Assembly: GCA_964035545.1 (NCBI GenBank)
Contig: OZ037768.1
Span: forward strand, 6,377,241 to 6,441,240
DNA: 64,000 bases
Direction: 5' to 3'
Source: Bugula neritina
Taxonomy: Eukaryota > Bryozoa > Gymnolaemata > Cheilostomatida > Bugulidae
In this document: positions 35,444 to 48,500 of the stretch, piece after piece
How positions within the stretch are numbered: the stretch's first letter is position 1
Layout of the letters: every line of letters begins with the position of its first letter
Translations under genes and position numbers: made by a program
The notes under the pieces: model-generated
Told to the model about the DNA's origin: nothing
The model's database searches: none
Seen by the model: only the letters and a program-made list of their open reading frames with translations

Positions 35444-38400
35444 TTATTTTTGAAATTGATCTAAATATCCCAATATTTTGTTCTGTTCTTTTTCTCTAAA
35501 CTTTTCGTCAGCTGTCTCCCCAATATTTGAAACGTATTCTATAAATAAAACATGAGTTATATGAAAGATGAAACAATTGTTCATTATTATGTCAGTTACA
35601 AAAAGCTACTGAGACTGTAATGACACATACCTCTCATAACACCTTTGACTGCCTTCACAGACTCTCCTCTCATGTTCAATATTCTCATGATTTTACTTTT
35701 TATCTGTCAAAGAATTTGCAACATGGTTAATCCAAGTGCGTTGCTACCTCAACACCAATATTATGCTTAATAGAACTTATAACATTGCAATAACATGCAA
35801 TAAACCACAGCAATTCACTGACTTTCCTGTCAATTAAGAAATATAATGTTCTCTTAATAATTGTGCATCACACATCCAGAGTTAATCTCGTATAACTTAC
35901 CGTTGATGGCCCAGTAGCTGATATGTCAATCATGACATAGTCTAGAAGTTGGAGCACAAATAAACCCGCATCCAATCTTCTCATGTAGAACTCGTCATCT
36001 TTCTCATCCGTGACATCATCAGCTGTTAGTGACTGCAATATCATGACTCATACATAGCTCATGTCCATGTGAGTTCTGCAGCTTATGGTGGCCATTGATT
36101 GAACATACTAGCATCTCACCCAAAACATTTCATTCAACTTGGTGAACAATTACTTCTACATGCTATAAGAGTTTTAGAACTTATTGAAAAATAATACTTG
36201 CCCTTTTCTCTCTTTCGATTTGCTTGTCACAGTTTCTTACTTTTTCCAGGTATTTGAAGTGCAACTCTAACAATCTTTCAACCTTGAAATGTAAGACAAC
36301 TCTCAATTATAACTGATAGAAACACAATAAATATGCACATGAGAAATGAGCTTAGTATCATAATAAAATGTATTAAACATCATGAAGCAAAAGTATAAAC
36401 ATTTGCAGAAAAATGCGCTTAATTTATTGCTAACAAATGAAATAATAAGGTACCTTTTCATGGTCATTTTCAACAAACTTGTTCAAAACTCTCTGCTTCT
36501 GTGTGGAGCTACCAACTTTTACTATGGAAGACAGTATAGACACAATATGTTCTTCTAGCTGTCCAGCCGTTAAACCTTTTTTGTTGACCTAATCATGCAA
36601 ATAGAGGTAATGTAGCATATAAAATAAAACAAGTATATTCATCAATCTTCAATTAAACGCTTTCATTATCAAGCATTACTTTTGAATGAATATTGTTAGG
36701 CGTGAATAATTGCAACACAAAATAGCCTAACCTGCAGTAAAAAATCAATCAATACAAACGTATATAAATTATACCCGCATTTTCAAAACCTGCAATTCAG
36801 CTAGAACCAACTAACAGCACATATTGTAACAGACAAGATCTATCTGATGCTGAGAACTTAGAGTTTGCACTGCAAGCGTAATAAAAAGACACATAAAATC
36901 AGTAATCTACATTACTTGTAAACTACAAACTTTGCATTCACATAATTTATTTAGAAGAATCAATCTAAAAGCTACCTTTGGAGTTTTCATGAACAATGGA
37001 AAGATAGTCCTTAAGCCAAGTATGTCCACAAATTTTTGACAAAGTTCAGCCCCTTCAGGGCCAGTCATGGCATAGTCCAGGACTTTTATAGCACTGTTAC
37101 GGGACTGCTTTTTCTCCCTGAAACCCAGAATAACTAAACTGTACATATTTATTGTATGTCCTGATGCCCGCAAGAACATATTTCTTGTCTGCAATGATGC
37201 TGGAAATGGAAGGTCTACCATTTCTTTGGTGCACAGACTAATTCAAAAGTAACGCTAAACCACACAGCCACGGTTTACTGAGCTCTATAAAATATTTATG
37301 AAACTTCCTTGATAATTGAGAGTAGTGCGGTTTTTTTTAAGCTGACCAAGCTGAAATTGATCTTATTTATATTACTCTTTTACAAGTATGGCCAACAACA
37401 GATATTTAGAAAGTTACCTCAGCAAGAGATTCATAAGCTGCAGGCCTTCCCCTTTCATGAACCGCTCTTTGTTGGGCGTATACATCAGACTAGAACACAG
37501 CGAGTTGAACAGATTCTCCATACATTCAAACTCTTCTGATGAGTCTGGATCTCTTTTCTTGTAGGACTGAAATAAAGAGAGGACAACTATCAACAAATAC
37601 CATTAGAGAATATAACTCCTATTGTAGAAAAAAGATTATTATAAACATGCTTTATCCAGTCCACATTATTTAGACATATATATCAATGGAGGCATGCACC
37701 GGCTAGCAGACTTACAGCAAACCATGTAAAGCTATAGGTTTACAGTAGAGTGTAAATTAGACAAATTCACAAGAAAATACTAAATACTTGCGTTTAGCTG
37801 CTGCAACAAGATATCAATACCATCAATATCCCCCAGCAGTGACCTTGTACTATCGTTATCTTGCAACAGAATAGCAAGTATTTCAGAAGTATACAGTTTA
37901 TTGCTGTCAAAGGGTGCTTTCAGCTTAATCCTCTGCAGCAGCCACTTGAGTAAGCCTTGCGCAGCCAAGTCACGACTTGATTCTGGCCTAAACTCTATGA
38001 CGTTCTCAATGATACCTAAACAGCAGAGCTTAATAGTAATATTCTCAACCACTTCTAGTACTTGACACAAACAAAGAAAAACTTGAGCTACAAATATAAA
38101 AGCGCCATCACAGAATACAAAGAATAATTATATAGTGTGCCAAAAACTGGCACAACAAGCAGTTTGCATTAAACTTTAGGAAACTCATGCAACATTTTAA
38201 TAACATGTCTATTTACCAGTTATAAACATTTAAATGGACCAAAAACATTCACAAAAGGCACATATTCAAAACACAAAAACTGCAGCCAATTTGAAGAAAA
38301 CTTGCAATTATTATTTATTAAACTGATTTTAAGCCATTAGTTTACCAAGAGAGTTGTGTACACCATCTGCCTCTTCTTTCACAGACTCATCAAGTCTCTC

Positions 38401-40871
38401 CATGTTCTGTATAAGCAGAGCAGTAATCTGGCCTTCAAGCAAGGCATCTATCAAACCCTCTGCCGCATCCTCATTGTCATTCAGAGTGTCGACTTCTGTC
38501 AATTCCTACAACATCAACTTTAGACTACATGAAATAACAGCATCTGTTATGTAATATCATATCAAGAAAATAATTAAAATTGAATTTATGTTCATTTTAG
38601 TTGTAAGATTAGTATTAAAATTCTTCAACAAGCTTCAATATTAAAAAGAGAAGGATAGTGTGTGTTTTTACAATTTAGATGTTGGCAATTAGATGTAGAA
38701 AACACATATGCCTGTTGATATGATAAACAGATAAAGAACTATAGTAGTGAAAGAATTTTAGTAAACTAAACTCCCCAGTATCAGCTAAGAAGGTTTCAAG
38801 CAAAATTAGTCACCTGTAGTAGATCAACAACAGCTATAGAGATGTCAGTGTTCTCATGATTTAGCAGGTGTAGCAAGGTTTGTATAGTGTTTAAATCTAT
38901 CATGATACTGTAGTAGTCAGGGACTGTTGCTAGCACATGCATTTCTTGAATCACTTCATTTAATTCCACCTCTGATTCCACAAACCTATAAATTAGTATC
39001 ACAGCATAACAGACATATAGTTGCAGCGTTATAGTTTTTCCTTTTTCACAAAACAGCTGCATAATGGTAGTTTGAGGTATTACATTATGGCTAAAGATAA
39101 GATAAAAAAAAGGAACTAAAGCTAACAAAACAGGCTAAATTGGATTAGTTTTACACTGAGATCAAAATTTATTTCACTAATACATTTGGATAACTTGACT
39201 TACTTTTCTGGATTATCAGGAAATTTTATCCTCAATTCCTGGTTTCTACTAGTTTTCTTTTCAAATTTGAATATCATCCTCTTTACAGATGCATCATCTA
39301 TGACTTCTCCCTAAACAGAGAATTACTAGTTCCACAAACATTATACAACTAAGATAATAACATGATCGCAGTAAACCTTTTGATTGCTAAACTAATTAGC
39401 TCAAAAATGCTTGCATTAAAAACCTGAAAAATGCACAAATATTGACCATTTCACATTAAAACTTTAATAATCAACAAAAAGACTGAAATGAGTGAGATAA
39501 CATATTTACTTCGGCTTCAAGGTTGCTGGGGTCACCTGCAGAGTCTGTAATTTGCATTTTCGCTTTTTTATTTTGTAATCTGGTATTATTTTCTTCATTT
39601 TGTTTTCGTTTAGAACTACCGGGGGTTTCAGGCTAGAATAAATTACAGCAATATCAGTGCATGCTTTTCAAAGCACAAATAAGCACATACATTATATATG
39701 TAATAGATAAAGCCTATATAGACCAGTTAATACAATGTTAATACAGATTTAATTATCGATAAAATTATCAATATGCAACAAATTTGAATGAGACATGTCA
39801 ACGTTTAACATTAACAGTCTGTAAATCACAACTAATTCTAGACCTTTCTCTTTAATCTTTATTACTCAGTCATTAGAGGTTGAGCATACTATGACTTTTA
39901 AACTAACTTATCTTATCTTATTAAAATTATAGAGTTTGCCTAATATTCAAAATCAACACTATGTCCTAAGAATGGTATTTTAGGAAATAAATATTTGAGT
40001 AGCAACAGATTTAATAGCATTTTAATAAATTTTTTAAAAAGTTCTTTTTAGTAGAACTTGAACAAACAAATAAATTTGAATGCTTTTTCTGATTATAATT
40101 CTGCAGTGGCAATTATTTGTTTGGTGACTGTCATCACTCTATAAACTAGGATTACTAAACTAAACTAAACTATTACCATGACAAAGGATAATATTGATAC
40201 AAGTTATTAATATTATGTACATTTATTGTTCTGCACTGTCATCCTGCTAAAAAATTTATAGTTAGAACTCAAGTTTGCTATGGATGTATTTAATGTATGA
40301 TTTAATTTATCAATGTATGACTAAACTCTAAAGGTATATTGATATTCTAGTATAACTACAACTCAACTACAAGTATCTGTATTTTAAAGTGTTGGAGCAA
40401 TACTATTTTAGAGGGTGGTGATACTTTACATATTTTTACTTATGTTTTGAGAAACACATTATTTGTAGACTGTGGTATTGGCTTATATAAATTTTAAAGT
40501 TTAATTGCTTATTTATTTTTATTAAAAAATACTCTTGAGCTTGACTTTTATTTACTTTAGTAATTCAACTAACTAACTAAAGTGAAAGTCAAATTCAGAA
40601 TTTTATTTCTTATTTGAATCTTTAATTTAAAGAATAAAAACACCAACTGTGCCATATTGAAAACAAAGTAATAGTGATTAATAGATGTAATAATTAAGAG
40701 TAAGAGTTATTACTTATTAGAGTTAGTAAAACTTTAGGTAAAAAAATTAAATATTGAACTTGAAGACTGAAATTTAAATTTAAATTATTTATAAGATTAG
40801 GCGGTAATAAATCTATATAAAAATTGCTTAAAGTTACTAACCGTAAAAGAAAGTAGTTCTGTGACATTCAT
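35444..40871 (-). CDS. CTNNBL1: Beta-catenin-like protein 1 (13 exons, 540 aa)
   Basis: Armadillo-type protein of the Prp19/CDC5L spliceosomal complex in the nucleus. Exons on the minus strand: 40871-40842, 39632-39510, 39310-39204, 38985-38814, 38505-38346, 38015-37792, 37566-37418, 37117-36976, 36588-36454, 36282-36202, 36032-35901, 35703-35631, 35538-35444 (1623 nt, one frame). The start MNVTELLSF matches the family's short N-terminal exon. A basic NLS-like stretch follows (SSKRKQNEEN..NKKAK), then RNQELRIKFPDNPEK, NTDISIAVVDLLQ, ERLDESVKEEADGVHN, PFDSNKLYTSEILAILLQDND and FVDILGLRTIFPLFMK, all strongly conserved. Length is close to the human 563 aa. Introns 6 and 10 use GC donors (gcaagt); the others are GT-AG. 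It is divergent from ZC3H18. Confidence 0.95.
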
Positions 40872-42573
40872 TGTGATTGAGATATTTACTTCTAGTAATA
40901 GTTATTTTAATAACGTTAAACAGACTGAGAGTGAGACTGATTCTTAGTTAGACTTGAGGGTGGACTTCGAGTTACTCAGCTGTGAGACCAAATTATAATT
41001 TTGCTGTAAGATGCACTAATAAATTGAACAATTTAGTTTTTAACAACACATATTAAACCGTTTAATAATTTTTTGCAACCTGCTATAACAGTAAAAAAGG
41101 GTATTAGTATAAGTATTTCAAATGCTATTTAGTATTTAATTTGACCATTTTTCTAACTCGTTCATTCAACGACATGTACATTGATTTTCCAGCCTTAAAC
41201 TTCCAAGAGCATCGTCGACGTCAACCTGAGTGGATGATCGACAGAAGTTAGGCAAATAAGAACAGAGCAGCTTTCAAATTAGCCAATCACATGTGGTCGA
41301 GACGAGATATGTCAGCCATGTTGATTAGTAGTTAATTTGTGAGTTGTATTTTTTTCATCCTCTTGCACTTTTTTAATGCCTAACGGCTTATTGACACTCT
41401 CATAACCAACAAAACATGCATAATTTACAAGTTTTAGTCATGCATTATTTAATAATTATCAATTATAAGGTAAATCACAAATCAACTACATAATCACAGG
41501 CTATACAATAATACATTTTTATTTGGATAATCATAATCAATATCATTATCATTATGATTATTTTCATCATTACGGATTATCATTAAATCATTCATTATCA
41601 CTCATTATAATTATCAATTTCTACATCGGTATTGTAATTAAACTTGGCGTTGATATAAAATGAGAATAATTATTCATTGAAATCCAATCGTTATGTGTCT
41701 GTATATATAAGCATGATTATGATTACAGATTAGTCATTAGTCTTGGACTTAGAGTTAGCAGAATCAGAATGTCACTGTTGAGTGTTGACGGCAGCATTGC
41801 CTTTGAGTTTGCGATTGACTTAGTTGTACAGTTACTGAGTTAGTGTTACTTCGGTAACAGCAAATTATAAGATAAGAGTAAAAAGTTCAATTTTAGTTTT
41901 AAAAACCTAATTTTTAAACGTGATATTTATCATTAAAAATCAGTTAATTTTAAGTCATAACTTTGAACTCAATTTAAAAATTGATCTCTTAGATTAATGG
42001 CAATACTGAGCTGAAAGTTAAATTGAATTTGCTGAATACTGATAGTGATTAGCAATAGCAGTATTGAAATTAAAAATAGAATAAATTACTAGCTATATAA
42101 TAAAATATCAATATGGAAGGCATATTGGTCAATTGTTATTATGAAAAAAAGTTTGGGTATCAGTTAAATTTATCTATGGTGGTTTTAGGTTTAATTGGCT
42201 CTTACACTGAGTTACAGTGCTTACTATAAACAAATACCATTAATACATTATCATGATTTTTGTTAATAAATCTCCATTCTTATTATTACCATTGTAGTTT
42301 TTGGCCTAATTTTATTAAGAGATAGATTTTTTAAACGACTTGAAAATTTACAGTAACTTCAATTGTGACAATAGTAATCATTGAATGACTTTTAAGATTT
42401 ATTTCACGTTTGAATTTTCAAACTGTAATACTGGTAAACTAACATCTTTTCTATTTTAAATACCGGTATAATTGTATTTATATCAGTATTTGGCTAAATG
42501 TGGTTTTGTAAGTTTTTAGATATTCTATAACCACCAAATTTTACTTTGTTTTTATTGACCTTTTTGTAGTTTA
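40872..42573. other. Divergent intergenic region CTNNBL1 / ZC3H18
   Basis: 1.7 kb between the two start codons. Exon 1 of ZC3H18 begins at an acceptor (tttttgtag|TTTAATG, AG at 42568-42569), so a 5' untranslated exon and an intron occupy part of it. Much of the remainder is A/T-rich with loosely repeated 'gagttn' units near 40915-40990 and 41735-41850. Confidence 0.5.
41155..41345. promoter_or_regulatory. Candidate bidirectional promoter of CTNNBL1 and ZC3H18
   Basis: This is the only GC-richer, complex patch between the divergent genes. It contains a CRE-like cgacgtcaac (41216-41225) and a CCAAT motif (agccaatcac, near 41280). Its position fits a shared promoter driving CTNNBL1 leftward and an untranslated first exon of ZC3H18 rightward. 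Start sites are not determined. Confidence 0.4.
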
Positions 42574-45500
42574 ATGGCTGAAGATCAGTCACCTTCCATC
42601 GGTATTCAAGAAGATGAAGATATTAGTCAAAATTCTGTGGCTGGTGATGATTTAAACTCTGGATCAGATTCCGAACAATCTCCCTCCCTACCCGACAATA
42701 AGAGTGATCATGAAACTAAGAGTAGGCCTGCTATAAGTACATTGTGTTTCTTTTTTCATTTATTTGCTCAATTACATACATTCATACTGCTGTTTGTTTT
42801 GAGCCTTATTAAGAACATTGACTGCTATTGTTATAATTTTCAGATTTAGGGTTGATGTGCTATCCAGAGAGTCTATTTATCTACTATAGAACTGCACCAG
42901 GATAAGTCGAGTGAACGAGTATATTTTATACACAACTATACATTACAAAAACACGATACATTATTTCTAAACAAGTTACACATCTAATCTATTTCACACT
43001 CTAGCTTCGACTGAGTTAGCAGCGGGAAACTACAATTGCTGCTAACTATCAACTACGCTAATTGGTTATCCATTGTTCCGGGTCAATTGCGCGACCCTAC
43101 ATGTTGTGCTGCTGGTAGTTCCACGAACCACCACACCGCCCCCACCAGCAGAAAGCCATCTTTCTGATAGATATATAAAAAAAAACATTCATTGGTAACC
43201 GCATACATCAGTGGACAAAATAATACATAATATACAGGAAGAGACATAATAATAGACAGAATCATTATAACGATCCGTTGCATACAATTGGCCAGCTGTA
43301 GATAGACGAGGAATACTAGCTAGCTGTGGTGTTAGACAGGGGATAACCTGTTAAGCAGTCAAACATTTACATGACATCTTGGCTTCTCCCAAGAGGCGGA
43401 GTTGGAGTACTCCGGGTAGTCTAACTAGAGTCCTTGTTGGGCACGCCGGTGCTTGGCTTGGCATGTACGCAGTTTCCGTTTCATACGGCATACGGATCCT
43501 TTTAGCTGGAAGAGTCCTGTTGTAGTGTTAAGTAGATCTGGTGCCAGCTGGGTGAACTCTTCTTGTAATCGTAGGAGGCGTTCTTCTACTGTGGCTAGGC
43601 GTACTGGGTCTGGGGACGGTGTCCGTCTGCGGCGCAGGGGTGGACTGGGGGACCTGGTCCGTCTCTTCGCCGGGGTATGGGAGATCTCTCCTTCTTCTGG
43701 ATATGTAGTTTCCTCGGGGGTGTATGTAATTGGAGGGCGGTCAGACACCAACGGGGATTGTTGGCGGGCGTTGTCTAACACACGTTGGAACCCCGAGGAT
43801 AGAACGGCTAATAGCATGGCCTTCTTCACCAGAGGTCGTATATATGTGAGGAACTCCGGGTACAGCTTAGCGTCGACCACATAGTTTTCTCCAGGGAAAC
43901 AGCCCGCCGCTCTGTGTCTGGTGACGGGGTAGGGATACACATCATTGTACCCGCAGGGGCAGAAGGTCAGTAGGAGATGAGCATTGACGTGTAGTTTAAG
44001 GGAGCGGTGAGAGGCGCAATCTTCACCACAGATCTGGCATCTCGTCCGTCCTCTGGACCCCCAGGCTGTTTCTATTTCTTCTTCGGTTTGTGGAGACACC
44101 CACCGCCAACGGCGGCGTAGTGGCTCAGGCCGGTCACCACTAGCATAGTCCTCCGGATACGGAGCGGGAAGTGTTCTATCCCGTACCCTGGTTGTAGCGG
44201 GTCGAGTGTAATCTGAAAAAGTTTCAACAGTGTTAGTACAGTACACTGCTGTGTTGTCAGCTTGAACAGCTTGGCAACTCCTAATTCAGTTACCTCGTAG
44301 AGATTAATGATAGTGACTAGTCAGATAGAACCGTATTGCAATGAGATTATAAAAATCTCTAAGTCAAACTGAGTTCTTACTACGGTATTTCACTAACCTA
44401 TCTCCAGCTCGATTGACTCAGTGAGTCAGAGCTGAGCGATGCAATCTAGTTTCGTATTAAGATATAGTTAACTCACCCCACGATCTGTTGTCGTAAGACA
44501 TACTGAATATGTGAAATGGTTTAAACTACTGCTTAGAAACACGTCTACTCTTGACTGCATCAGCGTATGAAAAGATCGAGCAACGTGGTTGGGGTGCGTG
44601 ATTAAGACTTTGTGCACCCGGCGGATGAATTTTGTTTCTATTTCCGCCGATACAAAAGTTGATATTTCCGTGGTGTTGACAACTCCCACATTTGCTCGAT
44701 TCTTTTCTCGTACGGTTTTCCCCTAGACTTTCATGTGTGCCGCTTTTAACGCAGTCACATACGAAGTCCTTCAAGTATGCGGGGGGTTGCCTCGTACGCT
44801 GTCCCCTTTCTAGGGGGGGTGACACGCTTGCCGGTTCGTTAGTAGGGGCCTCTAATGGCGTCTCTACTTCACCGTCAGCGGTCACCTCTTCTTGTTCTCC
44901 GGATGGAGCCCCTCCCTCCGTGGGGGTTTGCACTTCCGGAACCGGCTCGGTTTCTGGAAGTGATGGAATTAGACTTGGCGGTGGCGGACACGCTTCTGTT
45001 GACAAAAGCTGCTGCTCCTCTCTCACCAAGTTTTCTTCCCGCGGTATGACCACTTCGTATTCAGGTCCATGCCGCCGTCGCCCGCGCGTTGTTGTCTGCC
45101 TCCTGGGCTCTAACAACGGGGGGGCTTCTCCCACTCCGCCGGGGCTAGCCCAATACGGTTTCAAGCGAGACTCATTCTAGATAGACACCTGTCCTGAGCG
45201 CTCAATCTTGTACGTATGATTGGGCATAGCCTCGACGACCACGTAGGGGCCTACGAACTTAGGCTTCAGCTTATCAGCCTGTCCGCGGCGCCTACGGTAA
45301 TTGACCATCCACACCTTATCTCCCGTTTGATAGAGAGGTGGTTCATCGGAATCTTCGTGCCGCACCTTCCACTGCTGTTGACGCAGTATATCGTGTGCGG
45401 CCTTCATCCGTTCCACTAGTTCACTGGCATACTCGTGAACCGAGTTGTCTTGCTCTGGAACGTGATAGGTGAGATGGTCAGGGACACGAGTCTCTCCCGA

Positions 45501-48500
45501 GCATCAAGAGGTTTGGGGTCTCACCAGTACTGGTGTGTGGGGTGCTACGGTATGCACGCATGACTTGCGGCAACACCGTATCCCATTCCTCTTGACCTCG
45601 TCCAAGGAGGAGACTCCGGAGTGCGTCACCTAGCATCCGGTTGTTGCGCTCCACCACCCCGTTACCTTGAGGGTGGTAGGGGGTGGTCCTGCTCTGATTT
45701 ACTCCCCAGAGGTGGCAAAGGTCGCTCATCAGTTGAGACTGGAATTGAGCGCCTTGATCAGAGTGTATCTGTTCGGGAAGCCCAAAATAACAGAATACAT
45801 GTTGGTCTAGTGCCCTGGCCACTGTCGGGGCTGATGCATCTGGGATAGCCAGAGCATCCGCCCACCTAGTAAAGTGGTCGGTTAGTACTAGGATCCAATT
45901 ATTGCCTCTGGGGGTCAGGGGCATGGGTCCGACCAGGTCTACAGCGACTACTTGCCAGGGCCTACCAGCATATAGCCTCCGCCGTCCTGCTTCACCAGGG
46001 GGGCGGCTATGCTTACTGGCCTGGCAGATCTCACACTGTTTGACTCTGAGCCGGACGTCACGCTCCATCTGCGGCCAATACCACCGGAGTCGTAATTTGG
46101 ATATCACTCGCTTGACCCCTGCGTGGGACTGCTTGTGAGTATCCCAAATCAACTCACGGCAGATGGCTGTGGGGCAGACTACCCTCTTCCTTTCCGGGTG
46201 TCTGCCGCTGGCAGCTAGAGAGATGGTTAGCAACCCATCCTGCCCGATCCGCAGCGAGTCCCAACGCTGACAGTATAGCCGGAACTCGGCGCATCCCTGT
46301 CGTATGCGTTCCTCGCTGGGTCGTCGCCCTTCCCTTTTGGCCCGGTATATGTCTGCCACGACTCCAGGCAGCTCTTCTTGGAGCTTCTTCAGCTCTCGAA
46401 CATTACCGGCCAGTACAGGGTTGGCGCGGAGGTTTTGTACATCCTCCGGGGACTCATCAACTCCTTGCCTGAGTTGACCTTGATCCCAATCAAACGGTGC
46501 TCCGTGATGAGCCAGCGTCTCCAACTCGCATCGTGGGGGACCTCCATCCCTCCTCTCGATGTTGAGACACTGTTTGCAACCTCCGTCAGGTCGGCGACTC
46601 AACCCATCCGCATTGCTGTGTCTCTTGCCCGGTCGGTGTTCGATCCGGTATGAGAATTCAGCTAGGATTTCGAGCCACCGTGCGACCTGACTAGAGGGCT
46701 CTGCTCTCCTGCACAACCAGATCAGCGAGGCATGATCCGTACGCAGCCGGAACTTCCTGCCATATAGGTATGGTCTGAAGTGCTTCACTGACTTGATTAC
46801 TGCCAGCAGCTCCTTGCGGGTAGTGCAGTAATTTCGTTCAGCGGGAGAGAGAGACTTGCTGTAGTAGGCTACTACTACCTCTCGGCCTTCCTGCACTTGT
46901 GACAGCACAGCGCCAACATTCTGGTCACTGGCGTCCGTGTCTAGGATGTACTCCAGAGTGGGGTCTGGGTAGGCCAAGATGGGCGCCGTTAGTAGGCAGC
47001 CCTTGAGGCGGTCGAACGCTTCTTGTTCGATTGGAGTCCACTGCCACGTCACTCCCTTTGCGGTGAGCCGGTTTAACGGCTGGGCTATCCCCGCAAAGTC
47101 TGGTATGTATTGCCTGTAATACCCTACCAGCCCCAAGAAAGCCCGGAGTCCGGTCAAGTCTTGGGGGGTGACCCAGTCTTCTACTGCCCGTACCTTTTCG
47201 GGATCCGTTGCCACGCCGTTTCGACCGACAACGTGCCCCAGGTACTTGACCTCCGGCTGCAATAGAGCGCACTTGGAAGGTTTGAGCTTAAGACCGGCAC
47301 CTCGGAGTCTCTCGAAAACCTCCTGCAGACGACTGACATGTGTCTCGAAGTCTGGAGAGATTACGATGACATCATCGAGGTAGACCAGCAGTGTCTTCCA
47401 ATGGAGTCCACTAAGGACTTGTTCCATCAGCCTCTGGAAGGTGGCTGGGGCGGAGGTTAACCCGAAGGGCAGCACCTTCCACTTCCACAAACCGTCCCGT
47501 GTGATAAACGCCGCTTTCTCTTGGGCGTCGGGACTCAGAGGAACCTGCCAATAGCCGCTTAGCAAGTCTAACGTACTGAAGTACTTGCTGCCGGCTAGGG
47601 CGTCCAATGACTCGTCAATACGAGGTAGAGGGTAGGCGTCCTGTATGGTTACGCTATTGAGTTTGCGGTAGTCCACACAGAACCGCCAACTGCCGTCTTT
47701 CTTCCGGACCAGTACGACTGGCGAGCTCCACGCACTATGGGCGGGCTCTATCAGTCCCCGGTCCAGAAGATCCCGTACTTGTCGGCTAACCTCCTTCTCT
47801 TTCTCCGGCCCCAGCCTGCGCGTGGGCTGCCGGACAGGGACTGTCCCTGCAGTCAGCGGTATTTCGTGTCTGACAATTCCAGTCAGTCCCACGTCATGCT
47901 CTCCGCTGCTGAACACATCACCGTAGTCGCGTAGTAACTTAGCCATAGCTTGGCGTTCCCTGTTACTCGCGCAGCCGCCACTGGCTGTTTCATATAACTC
48001 TCGGAGATGTGTTGGGACTGCCCCTCGTCCCTGAATAGGGTGTTGAGGGGGTGCCTCTGTCGCATCATCCAGCGACGGGCCTACGTCTCCCTCCTGAACA
48101 GAGTGAAAACGGCCCAGCATCGACCCAGCCGGGAGCTTGATAGGCTCGGTGAAGGGGTTGATGCACTGCACTAAGATCTCCCCTTGCTCAGTCAGCTGAT
48201 TCAGACTGCTGGCAAGTTGGATCTTTTCGTGCGCGCCTTCAACCACCCCGAGTCCAGAGATCCGGCTACTATTCACCCTGCAGTGAATGGTAGCCCGGGA
48301 GCGGCCTGGTATGGTACGGTTGCGTACCACTTGCACACCTCCCACTAAAGGGCGGCCGAACTTGTCGACGCAGGCGAGTTCCCGCCCGGACATCATCATT
48401 GCAGATCTGCTAAAATCTATGTGACATCCGTGCCGTTTAAGGAACGGCATCCCGAGGATAGCATCCTCCTTGAGCTGACTGACGATGAACGTCTCTTGGA

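Noticed and set aside
43425-44246. Accessory ORF as a retroviral envelope gene
   Set aside because: No signal peptide, transmembrane segment or cleavage motif; it has zinc-finger and basic coiled-coil features instead.
44692-45180. 162-codon plus-strand ORF and other open frames antisense to the Gypsy element (e.g. 43453-43884, 49473-49859)
   Set aside because: They are shadows of the GC-rich gag, pol and accessory ORFs on the other strand and show no independent motif.
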